A stretch of 28,102 bases of DNA from JAYZQT01 sp964412235. GTDB taxonomy: Bacteria; Pseudomonadota; Alphaproteobacteria; MPNO01; UBA830. How positions within the stretch are numbered: the stretch's first letter is position 1; every line of letters begins with the position of its first letter. Shown one piece after another: positions 8,445 through 15,948 of this stretch. The stretch spans positions 1 through 28,102 of the forward strand of contig CAYPNT010000033.1 of NCBI GenBank assembly GCA_964412235.1, written 5' to 3'. Position numbers and translations under genes: made by a program. The notes beneath the pieces are model-generated. The model was not told the origin of the DNA and did no database searches. It saw nothing but the letters and a program-made list of their open reading frames with translations.

Positions 8445-9218
8445 TCAATGCATATGTTGTCCACCATCAACGTTGAAAGTTTGGCCGGAAATAAAATCTG
8501 CGCCTTGGGATAATAGGAACATTACCGCTCCACATAAATCCTCCGGATACTGATGTCTCTGGATACAGCGGTCTTCTGGGGGTGCATTTTTTTGCGCGTA
8601 TTCTCCGGAGGAAGACACTTGGGTATCGGACAAGGTAAAGCCCGGCGTTATTGCGTTAACGGTTATATTGTGTGGGCCCAATTCCCGTGCCAGTGAGCGT
8701 GTAAGCCCGATGACACCCGCTTTTGAAGTGGAATAATGTAACCGATTAGGTGTTCCGTTCCAGAAACGTCCCGACGAAATGTTAATGATGCTGCCGCTAC
8801 CCCGCTCTTTCATCGCAGAAAACACAGCTTTGCAGCAGAGAAAAACACCGCGCATGTTCACTTCTTGAACGCGATCCCATTCGTCTACCGGAATAAGCTG
8901 CCAATCGCGTCGTTCAAGTACGCTCATTAGCGACGCGTTGTTGACTAAACCATCGATACGGCCAAATGCTTCGACCGTCTTTTCAGCCATGAGCTGAGTT
9001 TGTGTTTCGTCAGATACATCAGTGGTTGCGGAAATTGCTGTGCCCCCTAAGGCATTGATTTCAGAAACAGTTTCAGCGTTGCCGTTAGCATCAATGTCGG
9101 CCGCCACAACTTTGCATCCCGCTTTTGCAAGTTCGCGACAATAAACGCGGCCTATACCCTTACCGCCACCCGTTACAATTACCACTTTATCTTCAATGTC
9201 TAGTAAATAATCGGACAT
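8445..9218 (-). CDS. Short-chain dehydrogenase/reductase (SDR)
   Basis: 257 residues, a classical SDR. The cofactor loop is TGGGKGIG (16-23), the NNAS block is at 93-96, the catalytic serine is about Ser149 in INISSG, and YSTSK (162-166) supplies Tyr and Lys. Asp41 after the second strand (VVAADID) favours NAD(H). The C terminus SGQTFNVDGGQHMH is typical. The SD GGGAGG lies 10 bases before ATG 9218 and is placed directly behind the stop of the broken hyuB-like fragment. It is the first intact gene of the catabolic run and probably oxidises a hydroxy or reduces a keto intermediate. Family certain, substrate unknown. Confidence 0.9.
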   Translation of the reverse strand: MSDYLLDIEDKVVIVTGGGKGIGRVYCRELAKAGCKVVAADIDANGNAETVSEINALGGTAISATTDVSDETQTQLMAEKTVEAFGRIDGLVNNASLMSVLERRDWQLIPVDEWDRVQEVNMRGVFLCCKAVFSAMKERGSGSIINISSGRFWNGTPNRLHYSTSKAGVIGLTRSLARELGPHNITVNAITPGFTLSDTQVSSSGEYAQKNAPPEDRCIQRHQYPEDLCGAVMFLLSQGADFISGQTFNVDGGQHMH

Positions 9219-9236
9219 ATCCCCAGAGCCTCCCTA

Positions 9237-9524
9237 TCATAAAATTCCCCGAATTCTCAGGGTTTTATGATTAATTTTATGTAAAAAGCTTAAATCTAAA
9301 ATACGCTGAATAAGATGAAAGTATACAGGGCTGTGAAAAAACATTGGAGGAGCAATCGCCAATTTGCCCTGTCGATCCGTCGCCACACAGCTGAAGTTGC
9401 GAGACTCTCGAACAATTGTAGAGTAGCCCGATCTATAAAAACGAAAATTCATCTCCACCATCAAGCTAGAAATTCGGTTTTTAATTACTTGAACCGTGAT
9501 GGGATCAACGCGCGTCATATACAC
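9237..9524 (-). pseudogene. Truncated N-terminal fragment of a second hydantoinase-B-like gene
   Basis: The frame opens at GTG 9524 or ATG 9518 and reads VDPITVQVIKNRISSL, then YSTIVRESRNFSCV and a segment APPMFFHSPVYFHLIQRIL. These are hallmarks of the first 75-80 residues of HyuB proteins. After that it diverges into about 18 unrelated residues and stops at 9237-9239, just before the SDR's SD. A full HyuB needs over 500 residues, so this is a remnant left by deletion. It is not a copy of the intact hyuB here; only the start (D-x-IT-x-x-x-IK-x-R) matches well, so it comes from another subfamily. It may still act as the leader of the operon transcript. Confidence 0.7.
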
Positions 9525-9650
9525 ACTTTAGACCACCGAGAGATGGTGGAAAGACCCTCAGGAAAAAACTTAAACAGGGACTAGAAAACCAGTCCACCAG
9601 GCGCTAACAAGGGTACAATTACATTAGTGTTTATATGGGGTTCTGTACCG

Positions 9651-11333
9651 ATGGTATCGTACCAGTATGTCTATACCATGCGACAACTATCGAAAAGTTA
9701 TCCAGGCGGGCGAGAACTATTAAAAAATATAACCCTCGCATTTTTGCCTGGCGCAAAAATCGGCGTTCTCGGTATTAACGGCGCTGGAAAATCTACCCTC
9801 ATGCGAATTATGGCGGGTGAGGACACGGAGTTTAACGGGGAAGCTTGGGCTGCTGAAGCTGCTGAAGTTGGTATCTTGAAGCAAGAACCAGAGCTCGACC
9901 CAGATAAAGACGTGTACGGAAACGTGCGAGAGGGGATGACAGAGACGTACGCGTTGCTGCAGCGCTTTGAAGAAGTTAGTGCCAGATTCGGAGAACCACT
10001 CGACAACGAGGAAATGGATAAGCTGATTGTCGAACAGGGTGAACTGCAGGAACAGATAGATGCCATAGACGGCTGGGACATAGAGCGGAAAGTCGAAATT
10101 GCTATGGATGCTCTAAGGTGCCCGCCCAAAGACGCAGATGTAACAAATTTATCAGGTGGTGAACGTCGACGCGTCGCGTTATGTAGGCTGTTGCTGCGAG
10201 AACCTGATCTTCTTTTGCTTGATGAGCCAACCAACCACCTAGACGCGGAATCTGTCGCGTGGTTGGAAAAGCATTTAGAACAATACAAGGGAACGGTGGT
10301 GGCGGTTACACACGACCGTTATTTTCTTGATAACGTTGCTGGTTGGATTCTCGAGCTCGATCGTGGGCATGGTATTCCTTACGAGGGGAACTATACAGGG
10401 TGGCTAGAGCAAAAGCAGTTAAGGATTGCTCAAGAGGAACGAGAAGAAAAGGCTCGACAGAGGACACTGGAAAGAGAAAGAGAGTGGATTAGCGCTTCTC
10501 CTCGTGCTCGTCAGGCAAAAAATCAGGCTCGTATAACGGCCTATGAACAACTTTTTGCTGACGCAAGCGAACGAATTCCTGGGTCCGCTCAAATACTTAT
10601 TCCGCCTGGGCCACGTCTTGGAAATCTAGTTATTGAAGCTATCGAACTCAAAAAGGCTTTTGGAGACCGTCTGTTGATCGAAAACCTAAATTTCAAAGTG
10701 CCACCTGGTGCGATTGTGGGGATTGTGGGAGCAAATGGAGCTGGAAAAACTACTCTATTTCGGATGATCACGGGCGAGGAAACGCCAGATTCTGGGGAGC
10801 TTCGCCTCGGTGATACGGTAGAACTAGGGTATGTTGATCAAAGTCGGGACACATTAACTTCCAACAATACTGTCTGGGAGGAAATTTCGAACGGTGAGGA
10901 TTTGGTTGATCTCGGGGGTCAGACTATGCAGAGCCGCGCTTATTGCGGCTCTTTCAACTTTCGAGGACCCGATCAACAAAAAAAGATTGGTCAACTATCA
11001 GGAGGTGAGCGCAATAGGGTGCATCTTGCAAAGATGTTAAAGAGCCAAGCGAATGTTCTATTGCTTGATGAGCCAACAAATGATCTCGATGTAGATACAT
11101 TGCGGGCTTTAGAGGATGCGTTGTTAGATTTCGCGGGTTGTATCATGGTTATTAGCCATGATCGGTGGTTTCTGGATCGTATTTCCACACATATCTTAGC
11201 TTTCGAGGGGGATAGCCGATTGATTTGGTTTGAAGGCAATTATAATGACTATGAGGTGGATCGGAAGCGGAGATTAGGGGACGAGGCGGATAATCCACGC
11301 CGCATAAAATACAAGCCGCTTGTTCGGGAATAA
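9651..11333 (+). CDS. ettA: Energy-dependent translational throttle protein EttA (ABC-F ATPase)
   Basis: 560 residues from ATG 9651, chosen because homologues begin just before the YVYTM segment; a GTG at 9627 would add eight residues. There are two ABC domains without membrane segments. First: Walker A GINGAGKST (41-49), signature LSGGERRRVAL, Walker B LLLDEPTNHLD. Second: GANGAGKTT, LSGGERNRVHL, LLLDEPTNDLD. Between them lies a charged linker rich in Arg/Glu (about 255-310), the P-site tRNA-interacting motif region of ABC-F proteins. EttA binds the ribosomal E site and couples early elongation to ATP/ADP level. It is transcribed divergently from the catabolic run and ends 3 bp before the mlaC stop on the other strand. 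Length and motifs fit EttA better than Uup or YheS. Confidence 0.95.
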   Translation: MVSYQYVYTMRQLSKSYPGGRELLKNITLAFLPGAKIGVLGINGAGKSTLMRIMAGEDTEFNGEAWAAEAAEVGILKQEPELDPDKDVYGNVREGMTETYALLQRFEEVSARFGEPLDNEEMDKLIVEQGELQEQIDAIDGWDIERKVEIAMDALRCPPKDADVTNLSGGERRRVALCRLLLREPDLLLLDEPTNHLDAESVAWLEKHLEQYKGTVVAVTHDRYFLDNVAGWILELDRGHGIPYEGNYTGWLEQKQLRIAQEEREEKARQRTLEREREWISASPRARQAKNQARITAYEQLFADASERIPGSAQILIPPGPRLGNLVIEAIELKKAFGDRLLIENLNFKVPPGAIVGIVGANGAGKTTLFRMITGEETPDSGELRLGDTVELGYVDQSRDTLTSNNTVWEEISNGEDLVDLGGQTMQSRAYCGSFNFRGPDQQKKIGQLSGGERNRVHLAKMLKSQANVLLLDEPTNDLDVDTLRALEDALLDFAGCIMVISHDRWFLDRISTHILAFEGDSRLIWFEGNYNDYEVDRKRRLGDEADNPRRIKYKPLVRE

Positions 11334-11336
11334 CAT

Positions 11337-11939
11337 TTAGTTCGATTTTGTTTTTTTTCGGAGGGCTCGTATCAGACCCGAAACTTTGCCCCCTGTCTGA
11401 CGAATAACAGACACAAACTCGTCTCGTTGGGTGACGCTCATGCTGATACCCTCTACCACCACGTCGACAACCTTGTATTGTCGGCCTTTGGAAGTCACAC
11501 GCCAATTAACCTTAATTGAAGGTTTTCCAGGAATTATAATCTCTGAAAGCACCAAGGACTGGGAGGCCGAAATTGCGCGTGATTGTGTAACCACGAACTT
11601 TTTACCACCGAGGTCTTTAAAACGGTTTGAGTATGCTTGCACAAAGAACCTCACAAACAAGTCCGTGAACTCGGTTTTTTCTTCGTTCGACGCGATCCGC
11701 CAATACCGGCCTAAGGTGAAGCGCGCTATTTGCGGCATATCAAAGGCGTTGCTCAGAAGAGCGCGAAAACGAATTTTGTGTTCATAGCGAGACAAACCCT
11801 TCGCGCTAAGCGAGGCAAACGCTTTGTTGCCCATTTCGGCCACAAAACTTTTCGCTGGATTAGCACCAAGTGCGGTGGGAAAAAACAAAAGTGTGATCAG
11901 AGTGAACGCAGTTGGGGCAAAAAACCGATTTAGTTTCAT
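11337..11939 (-). CDS. mlaC: Periplasmic phospholipid-binding protein MlaC
   Basis: About 200 residues from ATG 11939; a TTG at 11951 is an alternative. An N-terminal signal peptide is visible: a basic start MKLNRFF, a hydrophobic core, then a likely cleavage near ALGA. The mature part matches MlaC/Ttg2D: FTLGRYWRIASNEEKTEFTDLF, then IIIPGKPSIKVNWRV and YKVVDVVVEGISMSVTQRDEF. MlaC carries phospholipid between the outer-membrane MlaA complex and the inner-membrane MlaFEDB transporter. It lies about 40 bp after mlaA and is co-oriented, so both are probably on one message. The inner-membrane genes are not in the window. No defects seen. Confidence 0.92.
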   Translation of the reverse strand: MKLNRFFAPTAFTLITLLFFPTALGANPAKSFVAEMGNKAFASLSAKGLSRYEHKIRFRALLSNAFDMPQIARFTLGRYWRIASNEEKTEFTDLFVRFFVQAYSNRFKDLGGKKFVVTQSRAISASQSLVLSEIIIPGKPSIKVNWRVTSKGRQYKVVDVVVEGISMSVTQRDEFVSVIRQTGGKVSGLIRALRKKTKSN

Positions 11940-11977
11940 ATTTTGCACCAAACTGCTTGCATTACTTTGTTGATTTT

Positions 11978-12772
11978 TTATTCAGTACGTCGCAAGTCGG
12001 ACAGACTGCCGGGTACTGGTTTATTGGCGGTCGGAGCGCCATCCCGAATTTCATCTAAACGCTTTTGACGATACAAACTGCGAACAGCGGAATAGAAATC
12101 AAGTGAATTTTCTTCTAGATCATTTATTTGGTCAAACTTTTGAGATCGTTTGTCGATTGTAGTTGCTGCGGTTCGCACTAAACGCACCTCCATCGGGGCA
12201 AGCCATGTAAATGGGTCAAGCAGAATATCCCCCACTAGGCCAAACGCATCTCGGGAACTTGATGGACCAAATAGTGGTAATACAAGGTAAGGACCGGAGT
12301 CAACATCCCATGCTGCGAGTGTCTGGCCGAAATCTTCGTCATGTTTTTCTATACCCGCTTCAGTTGCAAAATCGTTGAACCCTAACAGACCAATAGTCGA
12401 GTTCATAATAAATCGGGTTAAAGTATTGCCAGCGCGTTGCCATTTTCCTTGAAACAAATCATTTGCAAAAATTACTGGGCTACGCAGATTTTCGAGAAAA
12501 TTATGAACGTTGTCCTTCAAAGAATCTGGGACCGCTTCCTGGTAGACGGACGTAATTGGTCTGACGACAGCTTTATCTATGGCCAAATTGAAATCCAGCA
12601 TAGTTCGATTAAAGGGCTCATAGGGGTCGTTAAATTCTTTGAAGGTCGCTAAATCTTCCTTGTTTTCCGACGAAGGTGGAGTTGCACATCCGGCTGCCAC
12701 ACACGTGATGAATAATGTGATGGTGAGTATGCCGTAGCTCTTCATCTTTTTATTAGGATTAAACCTAAACAT
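11978..12772 (-). CDS. mlaA: Outer-membrane lipoprotein MlaA (VacJ)
   Basis: 264 residues. The lipoprotein signal runs from a basic start (NPNKKMK) through a hydrophobic stretch to lipobox VAAGC with Cys29. The MlaA hallmark NDPYEPFNR follows at about 48-56, then FLENLRSPVIFANDLFQGK, RFIMNSTIGLLGFND and DFGQTLAAWDVDSGPYLVLPLFGPSS. MlaA forms a doughnut in the outer membrane that removes mislocalised phospholipid from the outer leaflet and passes it to MlaC. It is the first gene of the mlaA-mlaC pair, with a 490-bp AT-rich region upstream that should hold the promoter. The start may instead be the Met at residue 10; the lipobox is unaffected. Confidence 0.94.
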   Translation of the reverse strand: MFRFNPNKKMKSYGILTITLFITCVAAGCATPPSSENKEDLATFKEFNDPYEPFNRTMLDFNLAIDKAVVRPITSVYQEAVPDSLKDNVHNFLENLRSPVIFANDLFQGKWQRAGNTLTRFIMNSTIGLLGFNDFATEAGIEKHDEDFGQTLAAWDVDSGPYLVLPLFGPSSSRDAFGLVGDILLDPFTWLAPMEVRLVRTAATTIDKRSQKFDQINDLEENSLDFYSAVRSLYRQKRLDEIRDGAPTANKPVPGSLSDLRRTE

Positions 12773-13259
12773 GCCTATAACCTTGCATCTCGCAATTTAG
12801 TCTAACTAATTAATTAACATAAGAATTTAGCAGAAAAAAATAAGTAATATTCACTCTAGGGACAAGATTTTGTTCCATCTACCCTCGAAATCCGGCACTC
12901 CATGTTAAGGACAAGTCTATCGGTATTCTATTTTGCAAATTCAAACGAATTTGCAAATTTGTTGATGATTTATGAGGTGGATGAACAATTTCTGCAAGTC
13001 CTTCTGTATGAAAGGTGTTGTATAGGTTAGATCGTTAGTTTTGGCGTTTTGCCCTTTATCGTATGAATACCACATTCCTTTCCAACGGATTTGTACGAGC
13101 TTTTCCTGATTTAGCAGATTGCGGTAATTTTTATACCTCATTAATCTCGCATTATTGTCAAATCTTTTCTTAAACATTATGGAGTTCAGAGTATTGCGGA
13201 TAGTGTTCCAAAAAAGAGTGCTAGTTTAACAGTTCAACAGATTATAATTGGGGGTATAG
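12773..13259. other. Divergent AT-rich intergenic region
   Basis: This 487-bp gap lies between mlaA (-) and the acyl-CoA synthetase beta gene (+), so it should contain promoters for both. I see no convincing gene. A 78-codon minus-strand frame (12941-13177) has no SD and no recognisable motif. A perfect 11-bp inverted repeat is present at 12932-12957. GGGGG lies about 6 bases before the GTG start at 13260. Confidence 0.5.
12932..12957. repeat. Perfect 11-bp inverted repeat with 4-base loop
   Basis: TTTGCAAATTC and GAATTTGCAAA flank AAAC. As RNA it forms an AU-rich 11-bp hairpin. A U run is absent on the minus strand and poor on the plus strand, so it is not an obvious terminator. It could be an operator or an mRNA leader element. 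Confidence 0.55.
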
Positions 13260-13952
13260 GTGCAGATAAATGGGGCAAAACAGCTCATAGCGCGGGCTCT
13301 AAGGGAAGGGCAGAGAGCTTTATCCGAATATGATAGCAAACGGGTGCTTTCCGCCTACGGGGTGCCGGTTGTAGTTGAGCGACTAGCCCCAAACGCCACA
13401 GCCGCCCGGGATGTAGCTAAAAAAATGGGTTATCCAGTCGTCCTAAAGGGATGTAGTCCCAACTTGCTGCATAAGACGGAGGTGGGACTGATAGAGATAG
13501 GGATTGGTTCACCCAAGGAGTTAGCGAGGGCATATAAAGAGCTGTCGGTTCGGGCGGGAAAAAACTATAACGGTACCTTCCTTGTCCAAAAGATGCTGAA
13601 GGGTCAAAGAGAATTAATGATTGGTATGACCCGCGATAGCCAATTTGGACCATCAGTAATGTTTGGACTGGGTGGAATATTTACTGAGATTTTGCGCGAT
13701 TTTTGTTTTAGATTGGCTCCTCTTAAGACGCGCGACGCTCAGCAGATGATGAAAGAAATTCGTTCAACAAGAATACTAGACGCTGTACGAGGTATGCCAA
13801 AAGTTGATCGTCAAATTTTATCTCGCGCAATTGTTGGTGTTGGTAGAGCCGCAATCGATAACCCTGAAATTATAGAAATAGATATTAACCCTCTTGTTGT
13901 GGTTGGTTCACGGCCCATCGCGGTTGATGGTCTGATTTTGTTGAAAGAGTAA
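13260..13952 (+). CDS. ADP-forming acyl-CoA (acetyl-CoA) synthetase, beta subunit (ATP-grasp)
   Basis: 230 residues, matching the separate beta subunit of ACD-type enzymes. The start is GTG 13260 with GGGGG about 6 bases upstream. The ATP-grasp fold shows LSAYGVPVV, then VVLKGCSPNLLHKTEVGLIEIG. His71 in LLHK occupies the place of the second phospho-histidine known in ACD beta subunits. GQRELMIGMTRDSQFGPSVMFGLGGIFTE and EIDINPLVV follow and contribute nucleotide and metal contacts. ACDs interconvert acyl-CoA + ADP + Pi and acid + CoA + ATP. The alpha subunit gene begins 2 bases after this stop, so both are co-translated. The acyl substrate is not evident; acid activation or ATP harvest are both possible. 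Confidence 0.88.
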   Translation: MQINGAKQLIARALREGQRALSEYDSKRVLSAYGVPVVVERLAPNATAARDVAKKMGYPVVLKGCSPNLLHKTEVGLIEIGIGSPKELARAYKELSVRAGKNYNGTFLVQKMLKGQRELMIGMTRDSQFGPSVMFGLGGIFTEILRDFCFRLAPLKTRDAQQMMKEIRSTRILDAVRGMPKVDRQILSRAIVGVGRAAIDNPEIIEIDINPLVVVGSRPIAVDGLILLKE

Positions 13953-13954
13953 TA

Positions 13955-15352
13955 ATGCCTAGAAAAGGTGGTCTGGAACGATTCTTTGCCCCTCGGAGCG
14001 TTGCGGTCATCGGCGCTTCACAAACTAGGGGCCGACCGGGGTATACCGTAATTAAAAATATGAAGGCGGCTGGGTACAAGGGCGAAATATACCCTGTAAA
14101 CCCGAGGGGAGTCCGAATATTGGGTTTAAAGACCTTTACCTGTATCGAGGATTTACCGTTAGGGGTCGATCTGGCGATTGTAATTTTACCAGCGGCCAGT
14201 GCACCTCAAGCGGTTCGTGACTGTGCGCGTCGAAATATCGGCTCCGTCGTTTTAGTAGCCGGGGGTTTCGCCGAGGTGGACCAAGCAGGGGAGGTTCTTC
14301 AGCAGGAACTTTCTCGAGCGGTGCTCGAGACCGGGGTTCGGGTCCTCGGGCCTAATACTGCTGGACACATTTCTACTCCTGAAAATTTTACGTCAAGTTT
14401 TTTTCCCTTAGGCGAAGTCCCCCAAGGTCCCATTTCTTATGTAGCTCAAACTGGAAACTTCACTGGCGCCATGATGAAACACATAATGTCGGCCGAAAAC
14501 TATGGCGTAGCGCGCTGCATAGGTCTTGGTAATACGATAGACATTGATGAAACGGACGTATTTGAGTTTCTTGGAGATGACCCGCATACGAGGGCTATTT
14601 TCTTTTATCTGGAAAGTATTAAGCGGCCCAGGGTGTTCGTCAAAATCGCAAAACAGGTGACCCCTAAAAAGCCTGTAATCATGTTAAAGGGTGGTTCCAC
14701 CGCGGAGGGCGCTGCGGCAGCACTATCACATACTGCTTCCATGGGATCAGATGATAGCATATTAGATGGTGCGCTGCGTCAGGCTGGAATAGTGCGGATT
14801 GAAGAATTTTCCCATTTGTTTCTTGCAGCGAAAGCGATCGCGCCGATGCCGCCGCCTTTAGGAAATCGCGTTGGTTTCATTTCACCCTCAGGTGCATTCA
14901 TTGTTCATATTAGCGACTTATGTCGCAAGCGCCTTGACCTGACGTTTCCCACGTTAACTAAAAGAACCATGTCGCGATTAAAAGAGATCAGCCCGCCATT
15001 TATCCGCTTGGATAACCCAGTGGATATTTTCCCGAGTGCTACCGTTCACGGAATGGAGTTTGCATATTGCGAAGCGATGAGGGCGGTTTTGGCGGACCCC
15101 AACGTGGACGCTGTAGTTTCAATCATGATTTTGACGAAAGAATTGGGTGTCCCATCTTTAGAATTCTTACCGGAGTTGGCAAGAAAATATCCGAAGAAGC
15201 CCATTTATATTTCATTTAGCGGCGATCACGATTGCAATGTCGCGGCAAAGGCCTTTCTTGAGCCACAAGGGATCCCTACATTTCCGCTGATTGAAGATGC
15301 TTTCAAAGCCTTAGATATTTTATTCCGAGCCCGAAGGCATCTTTCTAAATGA
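13955..15352 (+). CDS. ADP-forming acyl-CoA synthetase, alpha subunit (CoA-binding)
   Basis: 465 residues, the usual size for a split ACD alpha subunit. The N-terminal CoA-binding Rossmann domain has FFAPRSVAVIGASQTRGRPGYTVIKNM (about residues 10-36). A flavodoxin-like ligase-CoA domain follows. The catalytic phospho-histidine is His259 in AAALSHTASMGSDD, preceded by VIMLKGGSTAEG. The C-terminal third (about 300-460) is the second ligase-CoA domain, with LDNPVDIFPSAT and PIYISFSGDHD. It partners with the ATP-grasp subunit upstream. The final codons overlap the start of the thioesterase gene (ATGA), so the three genes form one translation unit. No truncation or missing key residue is seen. The substrate could be a branched, aromatic or modified acid rather than acetate. 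Confidence 0.88.
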   Translation: MPRKGGLERFFAPRSVAVIGASQTRGRPGYTVIKNMKAAGYKGEIYPVNPRGVRILGLKTFTCIEDLPLGVDLAIVILPAASAPQAVRDCARRNIGSVVLVAGGFAEVDQAGEVLQQELSRAVLETGVRVLGPNTAGHISTPENFTSSFFPLGEVPQGPISYVAQTGNFTGAMMKHIMSAENYGVARCIGLGNTIDIDETDVFEFLGDDPHTRAIFFYLESIKRPRVFVKIAKQVTPKKPVIMLKGGSTAEGAAAALSHTASMGSDDSILDGALRQAGIVRIEEFSHLFLAAKAIAPMPPPLGNRVGFISPSGAFIVHISDLCRKRLDLTFPTLTKRTMSRLKEISPPFIRLDNPVDIFPSATVHGMEFAYCEAMRAVLADPNVDAVVSIMILTKELGVPSLEFLPELARKYPKKPIYISFSGDHDCNVAAKAFLEPQGIPTFPLIEDAFKALDILFRARRHLSK

Positions 15353-15834
15353 ATGCGTCTTTTACGGCCCCCGTTATGTGGACCGAGCAAATCAAAACAG
15401 AGTGGTGTGACTATAATGATCACTTAAACATGGCGTATTATGTTTTGATTTTTGATCATGCCACAGACATCTTCCACGAGAGTATTGGCTTAGATCGGGC
15501 ATACAGGAAAACAGCCGATTGTTCCACCTTCGCGGTTGAGACCCACACCAGCTACCTTTCAGAGGTTTGTGATGGCGATGAGGTATACGTTACGACACAG
15601 GTTTTAGATCAAAATGAGAAGTGTTTGCACTATTTCCATCGGATGTTTCATTCGGAAAAGCATTATCTTGCAGCTACGACAGAAATAATGACTGTTCATG
15701 TAGATTTAAATGCGCGGAAAGTGGTGGCTATGCCTTGTTGGATACAACAAAAAGCCTCCAATTTGTGCCTCCAACACTCGGTTTTAGACGCACCCGAGCA
15801 ACAAGGACACAAGATCGGAATACGCAACAAATAG
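15349..15834 (+). CDS. Hot-dog-fold acyl-CoA thioesterase
   Basis: 161 residues. The N-terminal motif EWCDYNDHLNMAYYVLIFDHATD (18-40) is the hot-dog thioesterase signature, with the usual glycine of DYNGH replaced by Asp. AVETHTSYLSEVCDGDEVYV and CLHYFHRMFH follow, then AATTEIMTVHVDLNARKV. This pattern resembles the thioesterase domain attached to or near L-carnitine dehydrogenases (betainyl-CoA thioesterase) more than YbgC; that is recalled family knowledge. Its ATG overlaps the stop of the synthetase alpha gene by 4 bp. It would release free acid and CoA from an acyl-CoA. Pairing with a CoA ligase would be wasteful if both used the same substrate, so they likely act on different acyl groups or in opposite conditions. 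Confidence 0.82.
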   Translation: MNASFTAPVMWTEQIKTEWCDYNDHLNMAYYVLIFDHATDIFHESIGLDRAYRKTADCSTFAVETHTSYLSEVCDGDEVYVTTQVLDQNEKCLHYFHRMFHSEKHYLAATTEIMTVHVDLNARKVVAMPCWIQQKASNLCLQHSVLDAPEQQGHKIGIRNK

Positions 15835-15948
15835 AGCAATTTTCGCGACATTTAACTTTTTCCGGTTGCCTGTCCAGTCTAAACATTACTATATGGGTTT
15901 GTTGTAGTTTAACCAAAATTCGCGTTCGCAAGCTCGGAGCTCTTTAAA

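Noticed and set aside
9533..9549. CCACC-GAGAGAT-GGTGG repeat in the divergent gap before ettA as an operator
   Set aside because: Five-base arms are short enough to occur by chance and nothing else supports it.
9627..9650. GTG 9627 as the start of ettA
   Set aside because: Known EttA proteins begin a few residues before the YTM segment, matching ATG 9651; the extra eight residues are unconserved in character.
12941..13177. A 78-codon minus-strand frame in the mlaA upstream gap
   Set aside because: It has no SD before its ATG, no recognisable motif, AT-driven composition, and its 3' end runs into the inverted repeat.
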